Below are positions 34,013-41,333 of a DNA stretch of 64,000 nt, piece by piece. A program made the translations under genes and the position numbers. Positions within the stretch are counted from its first letter, which is position 1; each line of letters opens with the position of its first letter. The notes beneath the pieces were generated by a model. That model searched no databases. It had not been told where the DNA came from and saw nothing but the letters and a program-made list of their open reading frames with translations. The stretch covers positions 265,397-329,396 of the forward strand of contig NZ_QEKQ01000004.1 of NCBI RefSeq assembly GCF_003096655.1, in the 5' to 3' direction. This DNA comes from Tamilnaduibacter salinus. Its GTDB lineage: Bacteria > Pseudomonadota > Gammaproteobacteria > Pseudomonadales > Oleiphilaceae.

Positions 34013-35352
34013 GTGGCCGGTCCGGACGACTTGGGTTTGCGACGCTTGCGGCGACGCCCGCCCTTGGCGGGCCCCAGGGCAGACAGCATGCGTTCCTTGC
34101 CGGCCTCATCCGCGGCCTGAAAATCGGTCCACCACTGGCCAAGGCCGTTGGTTTCCTCGCCGGCGGCTTCGCGTACCGTCAGGAAGTCGTAGGCGGCCCG
34201 GAAGCGGCTATGGTTGAGAATGGACCAGGCGCGTTTGCCGTTCCGCCGGGGCAGGCGCATCTGCAGCTCCCAGACCTCCTTCATCGGACCGGAGAAACGC
34301 TTGGGGATGGCGGTGGCGTTGAGCTGTTCGCCGACGACGCTGTGAATGGCGCCGTGCAGGGCCGGCTCCCCCTCGGACTGGCGGTACTCCCACTCCGCCT
34401 GCAGGGCGGGCCAGAGCATGGCCGCGTAGAGGAAGTAGGGGGTGACCGGCTTGCCACGACTGATCCGGGCGTCCGTGTTGCTCAGGGCCTGGCGGATCAC
34501 ACCGTCCGGCTGGCCTTCCGCCAGGGCCTCGGCAGTGGCCGGGAACAGCGGAGCCAGAAGGTCGTATTCCCGCAGTAGCTCGTAGGTCGCCAGACCGTGG
34601 CCGGCACACAGCAGCTTGAGGACTTCCTCAAACAGCCGCGCCGGTGGCACGTGCGTCAGCAGCGAAGACAGTTCCCGAATCGGCGCTTCGGTTTCCGGCG
34701 CCAGGGAGAAGTCGAGCTTGCCGGCAAAGCGGATGGCCCGGAGCATTCGCACCGGATCTTCGCGGTACCGGGTCTCCGGATCGCCAATCAGGCGCAGGCG
34801 GCGCTCTTCCAGATCACGCACCCCATCCGTGTAGTCGATGACGCTGAAGTCGCGAATGCAGTAATAGAGGGCGTTGATGGTGAAGTCGCGCCGCAGGGCG
34901 TCCTCTTCCATGGTGCCGTAGACGTTGTCGCGCAGCAGCAGGCCGTGTTCATTGGACTCGCGCGACTCGTCGTCATCACTGTCCTGGTCGCCGGCGCTGC
35001 CCCGGAAGGTGGTGACCTCGATCACCTCGCGCCCGAAGAGCACATGCACGATCCGGAACCGGCGACCGATCAGGCGCGAGTTGCGGAACAGGTCGTGGAC
35101 TTCTTCCGGCGTGGCATTGGTGGCGATGTCGAAGTCTTTGGGGTGGCCTCCCAGCAGGATGTCGCGGATGCCGCCGCCCACCAGGTAAGCCTCATAGCCG
35201 GACTTGTTCAGCCGATGCAGCACCTTCTTGGCCGAGTCACTGATCAGCGAACGGGAGACGGTGTGCTGGTCCCGGGGGATGACCCGTCGCTCGTAGACCG
35301 GTTTTTTGGGGCGCCCGTTACCGGGCAACCAGGAGCGGATTGTTTTGAGCAT
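34009..35352 (-). CDS. pcnB: Poly(A) polymerase I
   Basis: 447 residues from the ATG at 35352; the frame stays open much further upstream but through the divergent ABC genes, so the longer version is rejected. The nucleotidyltransferase motif YLVGGGIRDILLGGHPKDFDIATNA (residues about 56-80, read in two blocks) and RRDFTINALYY near 148 are intact; the C-terminus is very basic (GGRRRKRRKPK). It adds poly(A) tails that speed RNA decay. First of pcnB-folK-panB-panC-pgi. Confidence 0.96.
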   Translation of the reverse strand: MLKTIRSWLPGNGRPKKPVYERRVIPRDQHTVSRSLISDSAKKVLHRLNKSGYEAYLVGGGIRDILLGGHPKDFDIATNATPEEVHDLFRNSRLIGRRFRIVHVLFGREVIEVTTFRGSAGDQDSDDDESRESNEHGLLLRDNVYGTMEEDALRRDFTINALYYCIRDFSVIDYTDGVRDLEERRLRLIGDPETRYREDPVRMLRAIRFAGKLDFSLAPETEAPIRELSSLLTHVPPARLFEEVLKLLCAGHGLATYELLREYDLLAPLFPATAEALAEGQPDGVIRQALSNTDARISRGKPVTPYFLYAAMLWPALQAEWEYRQSEGEPALHGAIHSVVGEQLNATAIPKRFSGPMKEVWELQMRLPRRNGKRAWSILNHSRFRAAYDFLTVREAAGEETNGLGQWWTDFQAADEAGKERMLSALGPAKGGRRRKRRKPKSSGPAT

Positions 35353-35451
35353 GCAACAACGGTAGTGAGTGGGTGAAAGCGCAGAGTTTAACGATTTCCG
35401 GGAGGCTTGCCCATGGTCGCAGGGGATGACGGTCCGGGGGTGCGGGAAGAA

Positions 35452-35484
35452 ATGATTTTGAGACTCGTTATTATCTCGTATAAT
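35452..35484 (+). promoter_or_regulatory. Promoter and possible Fur box before the iron ABC genes
   Basis: A perfect -10 TATAAT is at 35479-35484, with TTGAGA at 35458-35463 as a possible -35 (15-bp spacing, short). The stretch 35452-35476 (ATGATTTTGAGACTCGTTAT and following TATC) partly resembles a Fur box of GATAAT units, matching iron-dependent control of an Fhu-type transporter. The Fur match is by eye only. Confidence 0.5.
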
Positions 35485-35514
35485 GCCGTCTGTTTTGCAT
35501 CCCCGGGGGACCCG

Positions 35515-36279
35515 ATGTTTGAAGTGGAAGCCGCCAGTTTTTCGGTCGGTGAGCAGCGCCTTCTGGAACCGGTTGATCTCGCCTTTGCCGAGGGGCGGGT
35601 CTATGGGCTGATCGGCCACAATGGTTCCGGCAAGTCCACGCTGCTGAAGCTGCTGGCCCAGCAACAGCCGGTCAGCTCCGGCGATGTGCGCCTCAATGGT
35701 CGATCGCTCTCGCAATGGGGCAATCGTGCGTTCGCGCGGGAGGTGGCCTACCTGCCCCAGCAGCTGCCGGCGGCGGAGAACCTCACCGGCCGGGAGCTGG
35801 TGGCGTTCGGTCGCTATCCCTGGCACGGCTTGCTGGGGCGGCTCACGCAGAAAGATACCGAGCAGATTGATCGGGCCATGGCGCTGACCCACACCGAGGC
35901 GTTTGCCGATCGCACGGTGGATACGCTGTCCGGAGGGGAGCGTCAGCGCGTCTGGCTGGCCATGCTGGTTGCCCAGGGCAGTCGGTTCCTGCTGCTCGAC
36001 GAGCCGCTGGCGGCGCTGGACATTGCGCACCAGATCGAGGTGCTGCAGCTGATTGACCGTCTGGCCCACGAGCTGGGGCTGGGGGTCGTCATTGTCCTTC
36101 ATGACATCAACATGGCGGCGCGTTACTGCGATGAACTGGTCGCGCTGCACTCCGGTCGTCTGCTGGCCCGGGGGGCGCCGCAGGATCTGATGGAATCGGA
36201 CACGCTGAACGCCATTTACGGCATCCCCATGCATGTGGTCGATCATCCGGGCGGCCATCCCGTTGCTTTGGTCGAATAA
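35515..36279 (+). CDS. fhuC: Iron-siderophore ABC transporter ATPase (FhuC/FecE type)
   Basis: 254 residues from the ATG at 35515. Walker A GHNGSGKST (near 34), Q-loop LPQQLP, signature LSGGERQRVWLA (near 139) and Walker B RFLLLDEPLAALD (near 158) are all present, with the H-loop VIVLHDIN. Best resemblance is to FhuC, which powers ferric hydroxamate uptake. It is followed at once by the binding protein and a double-length FhuB-type permease, supporting the assignment. No outer-membrane receptor is in the window. Confidence 0.85.
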   Translation: MFEVEAASFSVGEQRLLEPVDLAFAEGRVYGLIGHNGSGKSTLLKLLAQQQPVSSGDVRLNGRSLSQWGNRAFAREVAYLPQQLPAAENLTGRELVAFGRYPWHGLLGRLTQKDTEQIDRAMALTHTEAFADRTVDTLSGGERQRVWLAMLVAQGSRFLLLDEPLAALDIAHQIEVLQLIDRLAHELGLGVVIVLHDINMAARYCDELVALHSGRLLARGAPQDLMESDTLNAIYGIPMHVVDHPGGHPVALVE

Positions 36280-36283
36280 CGTG

Positions 36284-37213
36284 ATGCGCACGCGAGTCTG
36301 GTCGTCCGTTGTCATCCTCTGGCTGCTGCTGCTGGTTCTCTCCACCATCGTTCCGGCGGCGGAGGATGAGTCCCAGGAGCCGGTGCCCGCATCGCGGCTT
36401 GTGGTCCTCAACTGGGGGTTCCTGGAAACGCTGATTGCCATGGGGCACCCGCCGGCGGCGGCAGCGAATCTCTCCGGGTACCGGACCTGGGTGTCGGAGC
36501 CGGCCGTGCCCGAGAGCGTGGTGGATGTGGGGCTGCGCAACCAGCCCAGCCTTGAACTGCTGGCCGATGTGGCGCCTGACCGGATTCTGCTGGCTCCGCA
36601 CATTGCCAGCGTGAAGCCCCAGCTGGATCGCATTGCACCGACCACTGTGATGCGGCTGTTCTCGCCGGACGGTGACCTTTGGCCCAAGCTCGTATCGCTG
36701 ACACGGGATATGGCCGCCTGGACCGGTGCACCGTCCGCCGGCGACCGTCTGGTCCGTCGGGTGGAAGCGCGGCTGGCTGAACTGAAACAGCGGCTGCCCG
36801 ACGACGTGCCGCCGCTGTTGGTGGTGCAGTTCATGGACGACCGTCACGTGCGTGTCTTTGGCGACCACGGCCTGTTCGCAGCGACGCTGGAACGGATGGG
36901 CCTGCGCAGTGGCTGGCGTGGCAAGACCAACTATTGGGGCTTCTCGATGGTCGGTGTTGAGGCGCTGGCGCGGGCCGCGAACCTGTCTGATGAGACCCCA
37001 CGGCTGGTCGTGGTCCGGCCCATGCCCCCCGGCGTCCGTGCGTCCCTGAAAACGAGCGGCCTCTGGCAGTCCCTGCCCTCGGTGACCGAGTACGATCCCA
37101 TCTTTCTGTCGCCGGTATGGAGCTTTGGGGCTCTGCCGTCGGCGCAACGTTTTGCCGGGTTGATCGCTGCGGCCCTGACGGCCCCGGACCAGAAGGAGCA
37201 GAGCGATGAGTGA
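36284..37213 (+). CDS. fhuD: Periplasmic iron-siderophore binding protein (FhuD type)
   Basis: 309 residues from the ATG at 36284 (a GTG at 36281 is also possible). The N-terminus is a signal peptide (VVILWLLLLVLSTIVPAAE). The FecCD-partner fold shows in VVLNWGFLETLIAMGHPPAA, QPSLELLADVAPDRILLA and the long linking helix typical of class III binding proteins. It delivers ferric siderophore to FhuB. Its stop overlaps the fhuB start by 8 nt. Confidence 0.82.
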   Translation: MRTRVWSSVVILWLLLLVLSTIVPAAEDESQEPVPASRLVVLNWGFLETLIAMGHPPAAAANLSGYRTWVSEPAVPESVVDVGLRNQPSLELLADVAPDRILLAPHIASVKPQLDRIAPTTVMRLFSPDGDLWPKLVSLTRDMAAWTGAPSAGDRLVRRVEARLAELKQRLPDDVPPLLVVQFMDDRHVRVFGDHGLFAATLERMGLRSGWRGKTNYWGFSMVGVEALARAANLSDETPRLVVVRPMPPGVRASLKTSGLWQSLPSVTEYDPIFLSPVWSFGALPSAQRFAGLIAAALTAPDQKEQSDE

Positions 37214-39218
37214 GTCGGTGGTCTCATCGACAGGGCGCGTCGCTCGGCGCGGTCGCCGGCGTTGGCTGACGTCGGGGCGCCTCTGTGGCGTGCTGGGCCT
37301 GCTCGTACTGGCGTTGGTCGTGACGGGGCAATCGCCCGAGCTTTCCGGTTGGGAAAACGTCCGGTCGCTCTGGCAGGCCGGCGAGGCGCCAGCCAGCCAG
37401 CTCATGCATTATGCCTGGTGGCCGCGATTCTTCGTGGCCGTGCTGGCCGGTGCCGGTCTCGCGGTTGCTGGCGTGTTGATGCAGCAGGTGCTGCGCAACC
37501 CCCTGGCGGCGCCCACCACGCTGGGCGTGGCGACGGGCGCGAACGTGGCCATGGCGCTGGCGCTGGTCTTTACGCCGGCTTTGATGGCCTGGGGTCGGGA
37601 ATGGGTGGCGATGGCCGGGGGCGCGGTCGCCATGGGCGTTGTGTTCCTGCTGGCCTGGCGTCGTCAGCTCGCGCCGACCGTCGTGGTGCTGGCGGGGTTG
37701 GTGGTGAACCTGTATCTGTCCGCCGTCGCGACCGTGCTGTTGATTCTGAACCCGGAAACGCTGACAGGCCTGCTGGTTTGGGGGGCGGGGTCGCTGACCC
37801 AGAACAGTTGGGATGGAGTGGCCTTCCTGTGGCCACGGTTGCTGGTTGGCGGGGCGGTTGCCGTTGCGCTGCTGCGCCCGCTTGCCATTCTGGAGCTGGA
37901 TGACGCCAATGCGCGCAGCCTCGGTGTTTCCCTCCGCAACCTGCGTCTGGGGAGTCTGGGTGTTGCGGTGTTTCTGACCGCGGTGGTGGTCAGTGCCGTC
38001 GGCGTCGTTGGGTTTATCGGGCTGGCGGCGCCGGCCATCGTGCGGATTCTCGGCGCCCGACAGGTGGGGCACCGGCTCGGCTGGGGGGCACTGCTGGGGG
38101 CCTTGCTGCTGTTGCTGACGGACCTGTTGGTCCAGCGCGTTCCCGGGATATTTGCGACTCTTCTGCCGACCGGCGCCACTACGGCGGCGTTGGGCGCGCC
38201 GTTGCTGCTGTGGCTGATCCCTCGTCTGAAGCTCGGCAGTGACAAGCCTCACGAACACGCCATGCCGGGTGGCCGCCACACCAGGCCAGGCCAGCTTCTG
38301 ACCATGCTGGCACTACTCTGTGGTGTGAGTCTGCTGCTGGCGCTGATGGTGGGGCAGGGGATGAGCGGCTGGCACGTCCTGCCGTCCGCGGAGGTGCTTG
38401 AATGGCGCCTGCCGCGGACTCTGGCCGCGGCCGGGGCCGGCATCATGCTGGCCATTGCCGGCACGATCCTGCAGCGCATCACGGGTAATCCCATGGCCAG
38501 CCCGGAGGTGCTGGGTATCAGCGCCGGGACCGCCATGGGCTTTATCGGCGCGATTTACCTGCTGCCCGGCACTACCTCCACGCTGACCATGATCGGTATC
38601 GGAACCGTGAGCGCTCTGGCGACGGTGGGTCTGGTGGTGCTGCTCAACCGGCGCAGTGGCTTCGTGCCGGAACGGGTTCTGCTGACGGGTGTCGCGATCA
38701 CGGCGCTGTTTGAGGCGGTCAAGACATTTGTGCTCTCTGGTGGAGATCCCCGTGGTCGGGAAGTGATCGCCTGGATGTCCGGTTCCACCTATTTCGTGGA
38801 GTTGTGGACCGCCGTGGCGGCGATCATTCTGGCGGTCATCCTGTTGATCGTGACACGGCCGTTTGCGCGCTGGCTGGACATGCTCCCGCTCGGCGCTCCG
38901 ACGGCTGGCAGCCTCGGCGTTGCCGTCTCCCGGGGGCGTCTGGTGCTGCTCGGGCTGGCGGCGCTGATGACCGCCGCGGCCACGCTCATCATCGGCCCAC
39001 TGAGTTTCGTGGGGCTGTTGGCGCCACACCTGGCGCGCATGATCGGCCTGCATCATGCCCGGATTCATATGCTGGGCGCGGCCCTCTGTGGCGCGGCGCT
39101 GATGATGCTGGCGGACTGGGCCGGGCGACAGGTGCTGTTCCCGGAGGAGATTCCGGCGGGCATCATGGCCTCGCTGGTCGGCGGTGCCTACTTCATGTGG
39201 GGGCTGCGGCGGTTGTGA
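37206..39218 (+). CDS. fhuB: Iron-siderophore ABC permease, fused double-length FhuB type
   Basis: 670 residues with two tandem FecCD permease halves (about 20-340 and 360-670). Both halves carry the conserved pattern RxxxAxxAGAGLAxAGxxxQxxxxNPLAxPxxLG: WPRFFVAVLAGAGLAVAG in the first and LPRTLAAAGAGIMLAIAG in the second. Natural fusion of two permeases is the hallmark of FhuB, as opposed to separate FecC and FecD. About 20 membrane segments. Last gene of the three-gene operon. Confidence 0.88.
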   Translation: MSESVVSSTGRVARRGRRRWLTSGRLCGVLGLLVLALVVTGQSPELSGWENVRSLWQAGEAPASQLMHYAWWPRFFVAVLAGAGLAVAGVLMQQVLRNPLAAPTTLGVATGANVAMALALVFTPALMAWGREWVAMAGGAVAMGVVFLLAWRRQLAPTVVVLAGLVVNLYLSAVATVLLILNPETLTGLLVWGAGSLTQNSWDGVAFLWPRLLVGGAVAVALLRPLAILELDDANARSLGVSLRNLRLGSLGVAVFLTAVVVSAVGVVGFIGLAAPAIVRILGARQVGHRLGWGALLGALLLLLTDLLVQRVPGIFATLLPTGATTAALGAPLLLWLIPRLKLGSDKPHEHAMPGGRHTRPGQLLTMLALLCGVSLLLALMVGQGMSGWHVLPSAEVLEWRLPRTLAAAGAGIMLAIAGTILQRITGNPMASPEVLGISAGTAMGFIGAIYLLPGTTSTLTMIGIGTVSALATVGLVVLLNRRSGFVPERVLLTGVAITALFEAVKTFVLSGGDPRGREVIAWMSGSTYFVELWTAVAAIILAVILLIVTRPFARWLDMLPLGAPTAGSLGVAVSRGRLVLLGLAALMTAAATLIIGPLSFVGLLAPHLARMIGLHHARIHMLGAALCGAALMMLADWAGRQVLFPEEIPAGIMASLVGGAYFMWGLRRL

Positions 39219-39375
39219 GGCCAAGACTCGGCAACGCTGCAGCCGCCGGACTGCATCCAAAGCAGGAAGCCCGGCCGATGGTCAGGCTTTGACACTTCGT
39301 AGAGTGACTACCAGAGGTAGCCGATCTGCTCAGCAGCGGGGTTCGTCTTTAGGAAAAACCGGAGGCCAGAAAATC
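39219..39375. other. Gap between fhuB and the crcZ terminator
   Basis: 157 nt separating two convergent units. No gene, and no strong T-tailed hairpin for fhuB, is seen. The remaining part of the 682-nt gap up to 39900 is described as the CrcZ-like RNA and its control region. Confidence 0.5.
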
Positions 39376-39405
39376 AAAAAGCGGGAACGTGAACCACGAA
39401 CCCGC
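39376..39405 (-). terminator. Terminator of the CrcZ-like RNA
   Basis: On the minus strand GCGGG, TT, CGTG, a GTT loop, CACG, TT and CCCGC form a two-part stem (39405-39381) followed by TTTTT (39380-39376) and more T-rich sequence. Confidence 0.8.
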
Positions 39406-39732
39406 CGAGAAGAGTAGACGATCTGCATTGTTTTTGTTGTTGCGGTTCCGAACCGGAACCAAACTCCAGATGGAGTGAATGATGCGAGCGGAACGCTTTG
39501 AATACAGAGAGTGGTAAGGACGGTTCACGGGATTAATCCGGGACGAGGCGTCTGGTTCACGCTTCTTTTTTGTCTTCCGGACAGAACCCGCAACAGTCAG
39601 GCACCACTAAAAAGCTCAGCACCCAAAACACTCAGTTCGCCTGCGCTCTGTTTTTGTTTTTGTTACCGAGCGCTCTGCAGCTTTTTGTTGTTGTTGTGGC
39701 GCTGCGTTCATTCGGTTCTTGTTTTTGTTTGC
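39376..39732 (-). ncRNA. crcZ: CrcZ-type small RNA with multiple A-rich CA motifs
   Basis: Non-coding minus-strand interval directly downstream of cbrB, the place of crcZ in Pseudomonas. Read on the minus strand it contains five clusters of AAnAAnAA-like motifs: AACAAAAACAAG (39731-39718, at the 5' end), CAACAACAACAAAAAG (39697-39682), GTAACAAAAACAAAAACAG (39667-39648), GACAAAAAAGAAG (39575-39563) and CAACAACAAAAACAATG (39443-39427). It starts about 12 nt after a sigma-54 promoter and ends at a T-tailed hairpin, giving about 357 nt (P. aeruginosa CrcZ is about 400). CrcZ captures Hfq/Crc and relieves carbon catabolite repression. Sequence identity was not tested by search. Confidence 0.85.
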
Positions 39733-39742
39733 CCCTGATGGG

Positions 39743-39758
39743 TGCACTGCGCGTGCCA
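39743..39758 (-). promoter_or_regulatory. Sigma-54 promoter of the CrcZ-like RNA
   Basis: Minus-strand TGGCACGCGCAGTGCA matches the sigma-54 consensus TGGCACG-N4-TTGCA at every fixed position but one (G for the first T of the -12 box); the essential GG and GC have correct spacing. CbrB, encoded just upstream, is a sigma-54 activator with an intact GAFTGA motif. Predicted start about 39732. Confidence 0.85.
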
Positions 39759-39784
39759 GTTTTTGTTAACTCTTAATTAACAGC

Positions 39785-39892
39785 AAGTTACGAGATTTGG
39801 TGTTTTGAGGTGGGCGTTTGGCTTAGACAAAAGTGTTACCTGTGTCTCACTCTTATGACGAAAGTGTTCCGATGGGTAACACGCAGGTAACG
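39785..39892 (-). promoter_or_regulatory. CbrB-type upstream activating sites (TGTTAC/GTAACA repeats)
   Basis: An inverted repeat GTGTTACC (39833-39840) / GGTAACAC (39875-39882) with further half-sites GGTAACG (39886-39892) and GTTAC (39787-39791) lies 30-135 nt upstream of the sigma-54 promoter, ending 9 nt from the cbrB stop. TGTTAC/GTAACA half-sites are the pattern reported for CbrB at crcZ in Pseudomonas, as I recall it. Such enhancer sites are required by sigma-54 activators. Confidence 0.7.
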
Positions 39893-39900
39893 ATCACGGT

Positions 39901-41316
39901 TCAGGAGTTGGCTTTTTTGCGTGGGATGCCCAGACGCTGGCGGCGCTCCCAGAGAGATTTGCGGCTGATGCCGAGTTTCTGGGCGAGCTCGGTTTCGCTC
40001 ATCCGGTCCTGATTCTCCAGCACAAAATGCTGGAAGTAGTCTTCCAGGGAGAGATCGTTGCCGTTCTGTTGAGGGTCTGGGCGGGGCGCTGGATTGCTGG
40101 TGTCCACCAGGCCCTCTGGAATGTGAACGTCATCGCTGGACTCCGGGTCCAGGTCCAGCAGTTCCGGGGTGACAATGTTGTCGTCACAGAGAATGGAGGC
40201 CCGCTCGATGGCATTCTCCAGTTCACGCACGTTGCCGGGCCAGCGATGACGCTCCAGAGTCCGCATCGCCTCGGGAGTGAGGCTCAGATCCGGGATGCCG
40301 ATCTGCTCACCCTGGCGCCGGAGAAAGCGCTTGGCCAGCCCCATGATGTCACCGTTCCGTTCCCTCAGTGGTGGGATCCGGATCTGCATGACGTTGAGGC
40401 GATAGTAGAGGTCTTCCCGGAACTCGCCGGTACGGGTCATTGCTTTGAGGTTGCGGTGTGTCGCCGCAATCATTCGCACACTGACCTTTTTGCTCTGGGT
40501 TGAGCCGACGCGCCGGATTTCCCCTTCCTGCAGCACGCGCAAAAGCCGGGCCTGGGCTTCGGCGGGCAGTTCGCCAATCTCGTCCAGAAACAGGCTGCCG
40601 CCGTCGGCCGCCTCAATCAGGCCTGTCCGGGCGGATACCGCCCCGGTGAACGCGCCTTTTTCATGGCCGAACAACTCGGATTCGATCAGGCTTTCGGGAA
40701 TCGCCGCGCAGTTGACGGAAATCAGTGGGTAGCGGGCGCGGGGACTGAGCTGATGCAGGGCCCGGGCCGCCAGCTCCTTGCCGGTCCCGGACTCACCCTG
40801 AATCAGTACGGTGGTCTCGGTCGGCGCGACTTTCCGGATCAGCCGGAATACGCGCTGCATGGACTGGCACTGGCCGAACATCAGATTGGCCGGGTCGGAC
40901 GCATTATCAGGGCTGGGTGCCTGCTCTTGCGTCGGTTCGTCCTCCGGCGCCGCTGCTTCCCGTTGACTGGCCCGCTCCAGAATGTCCTCGACCGAGGCCA
41001 GCATCTCATCGTGATCGAAGGGCTTGGCAATGTACTCCACCGCGCCCATTTTCATGGAATCCACCGCCGAACGGAGACTGGCGTAGCTGGTCATGATCAG
41101 CACCGGCGTGTCCGGTGCCAACCGGATCAGGTCTGTCCCTGGCTGTCCGGGCAGACGCAGGTCCGTGATGATCAGGTCCAGGCGTTTCAGGTCGTTCTGA
41201 TTGCGGGCCTCATCGACCGAGCCGGCGTCCGCCACCTCATAGCCGGCATGTGTCAGCAGCTTGCGCAGCGCCGAGCGGATGATTTCCTCGTCTTCGACAA
41301 TCAGGATACGACGCAT
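39901..41316 (-). CDS. cbrB: Sigma-54-dependent response regulator CbrB
   Basis: 471 residues from the ATG at 41316 (MRRILIVEDEE); a GTG at 41337 that overlaps the cbrA stop is an alternative. Receiver domain with phospho-acceptor D52 (IITDLRLPG), AAA+ domain with Walker A GESGTGKE and the sigma-54 contact loop GAFTGA (HEKGAFTGAVS), and a Fis-type helix-turn-helix at the end (ETELAQKLGISRKSLWERR). With CbrA it governs carbon-nitrogen balance, mainly through crcZ, which follows it here. Confidence 0.93.
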   Translation of the reverse strand: MRRILIVEDEEIIRSALRKLLTHAGYEVADAGSVDEARNQNDLKRLDLIITDLRLPGQPGTDLIRLAPDTPVLIMTSYASLRSAVDSMKMGAVEYIAKPFDHDEMLASVEDILERASQREAAAPEDEPTQEQAPSPDNASDPANLMFGQCQSMQRVFRLIRKVAPTETTVLIQGESGTGKELAARALHQLSPRARYPLISVNCAAIPESLIESELFGHEKGAFTGAVSARTGLIEAADGGSLFLDEIGELPAEAQARLLRVLQEGEIRRVGSTQSKKVSVRMIAATHRNLKAMTRTGEFREDLYYRLNVMQIRIPPLRERNGDIMGLAKRFLRRQGEQIGIPDLSLTPEAMRTLERHRWPGNVRELENAIERASILCDDNIVTPELLDLDPESSDDVHIPEGLVDTSNPAPRPDPQQNGNDLSLEDYFQHFVLENQDRMSETELAQKLGISRKSLWERRQRLGIPRKKANS

Positions 41317-41333
41317 AACTCGAACTTCTGTCC

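Noticed and set aside
34009..36834. A 941-codon minus-strand frame as a single protein
   Set aside because: Only the last 447 codons resemble a protein family (PcnB). The upstream part is antisense to fhuC and fhuD, and ATG 35352 gives the normal PcnB start.
37224..38279. Long minus-strand frames opposite fhuB
   Set aside because: They are shadows of a GC-rich membrane protein gene; translations are rich in Gln/Arg/His without domain features.
39833..39892. GTGTTACC/GGTAACAC repeats as the end of an IS21-like insertion sequence
   Set aside because: They sit at the expected enhancer distance upstream of a sigma-54 promoter and match the CbrB half-site pattern; no transposase fragment is nearby.
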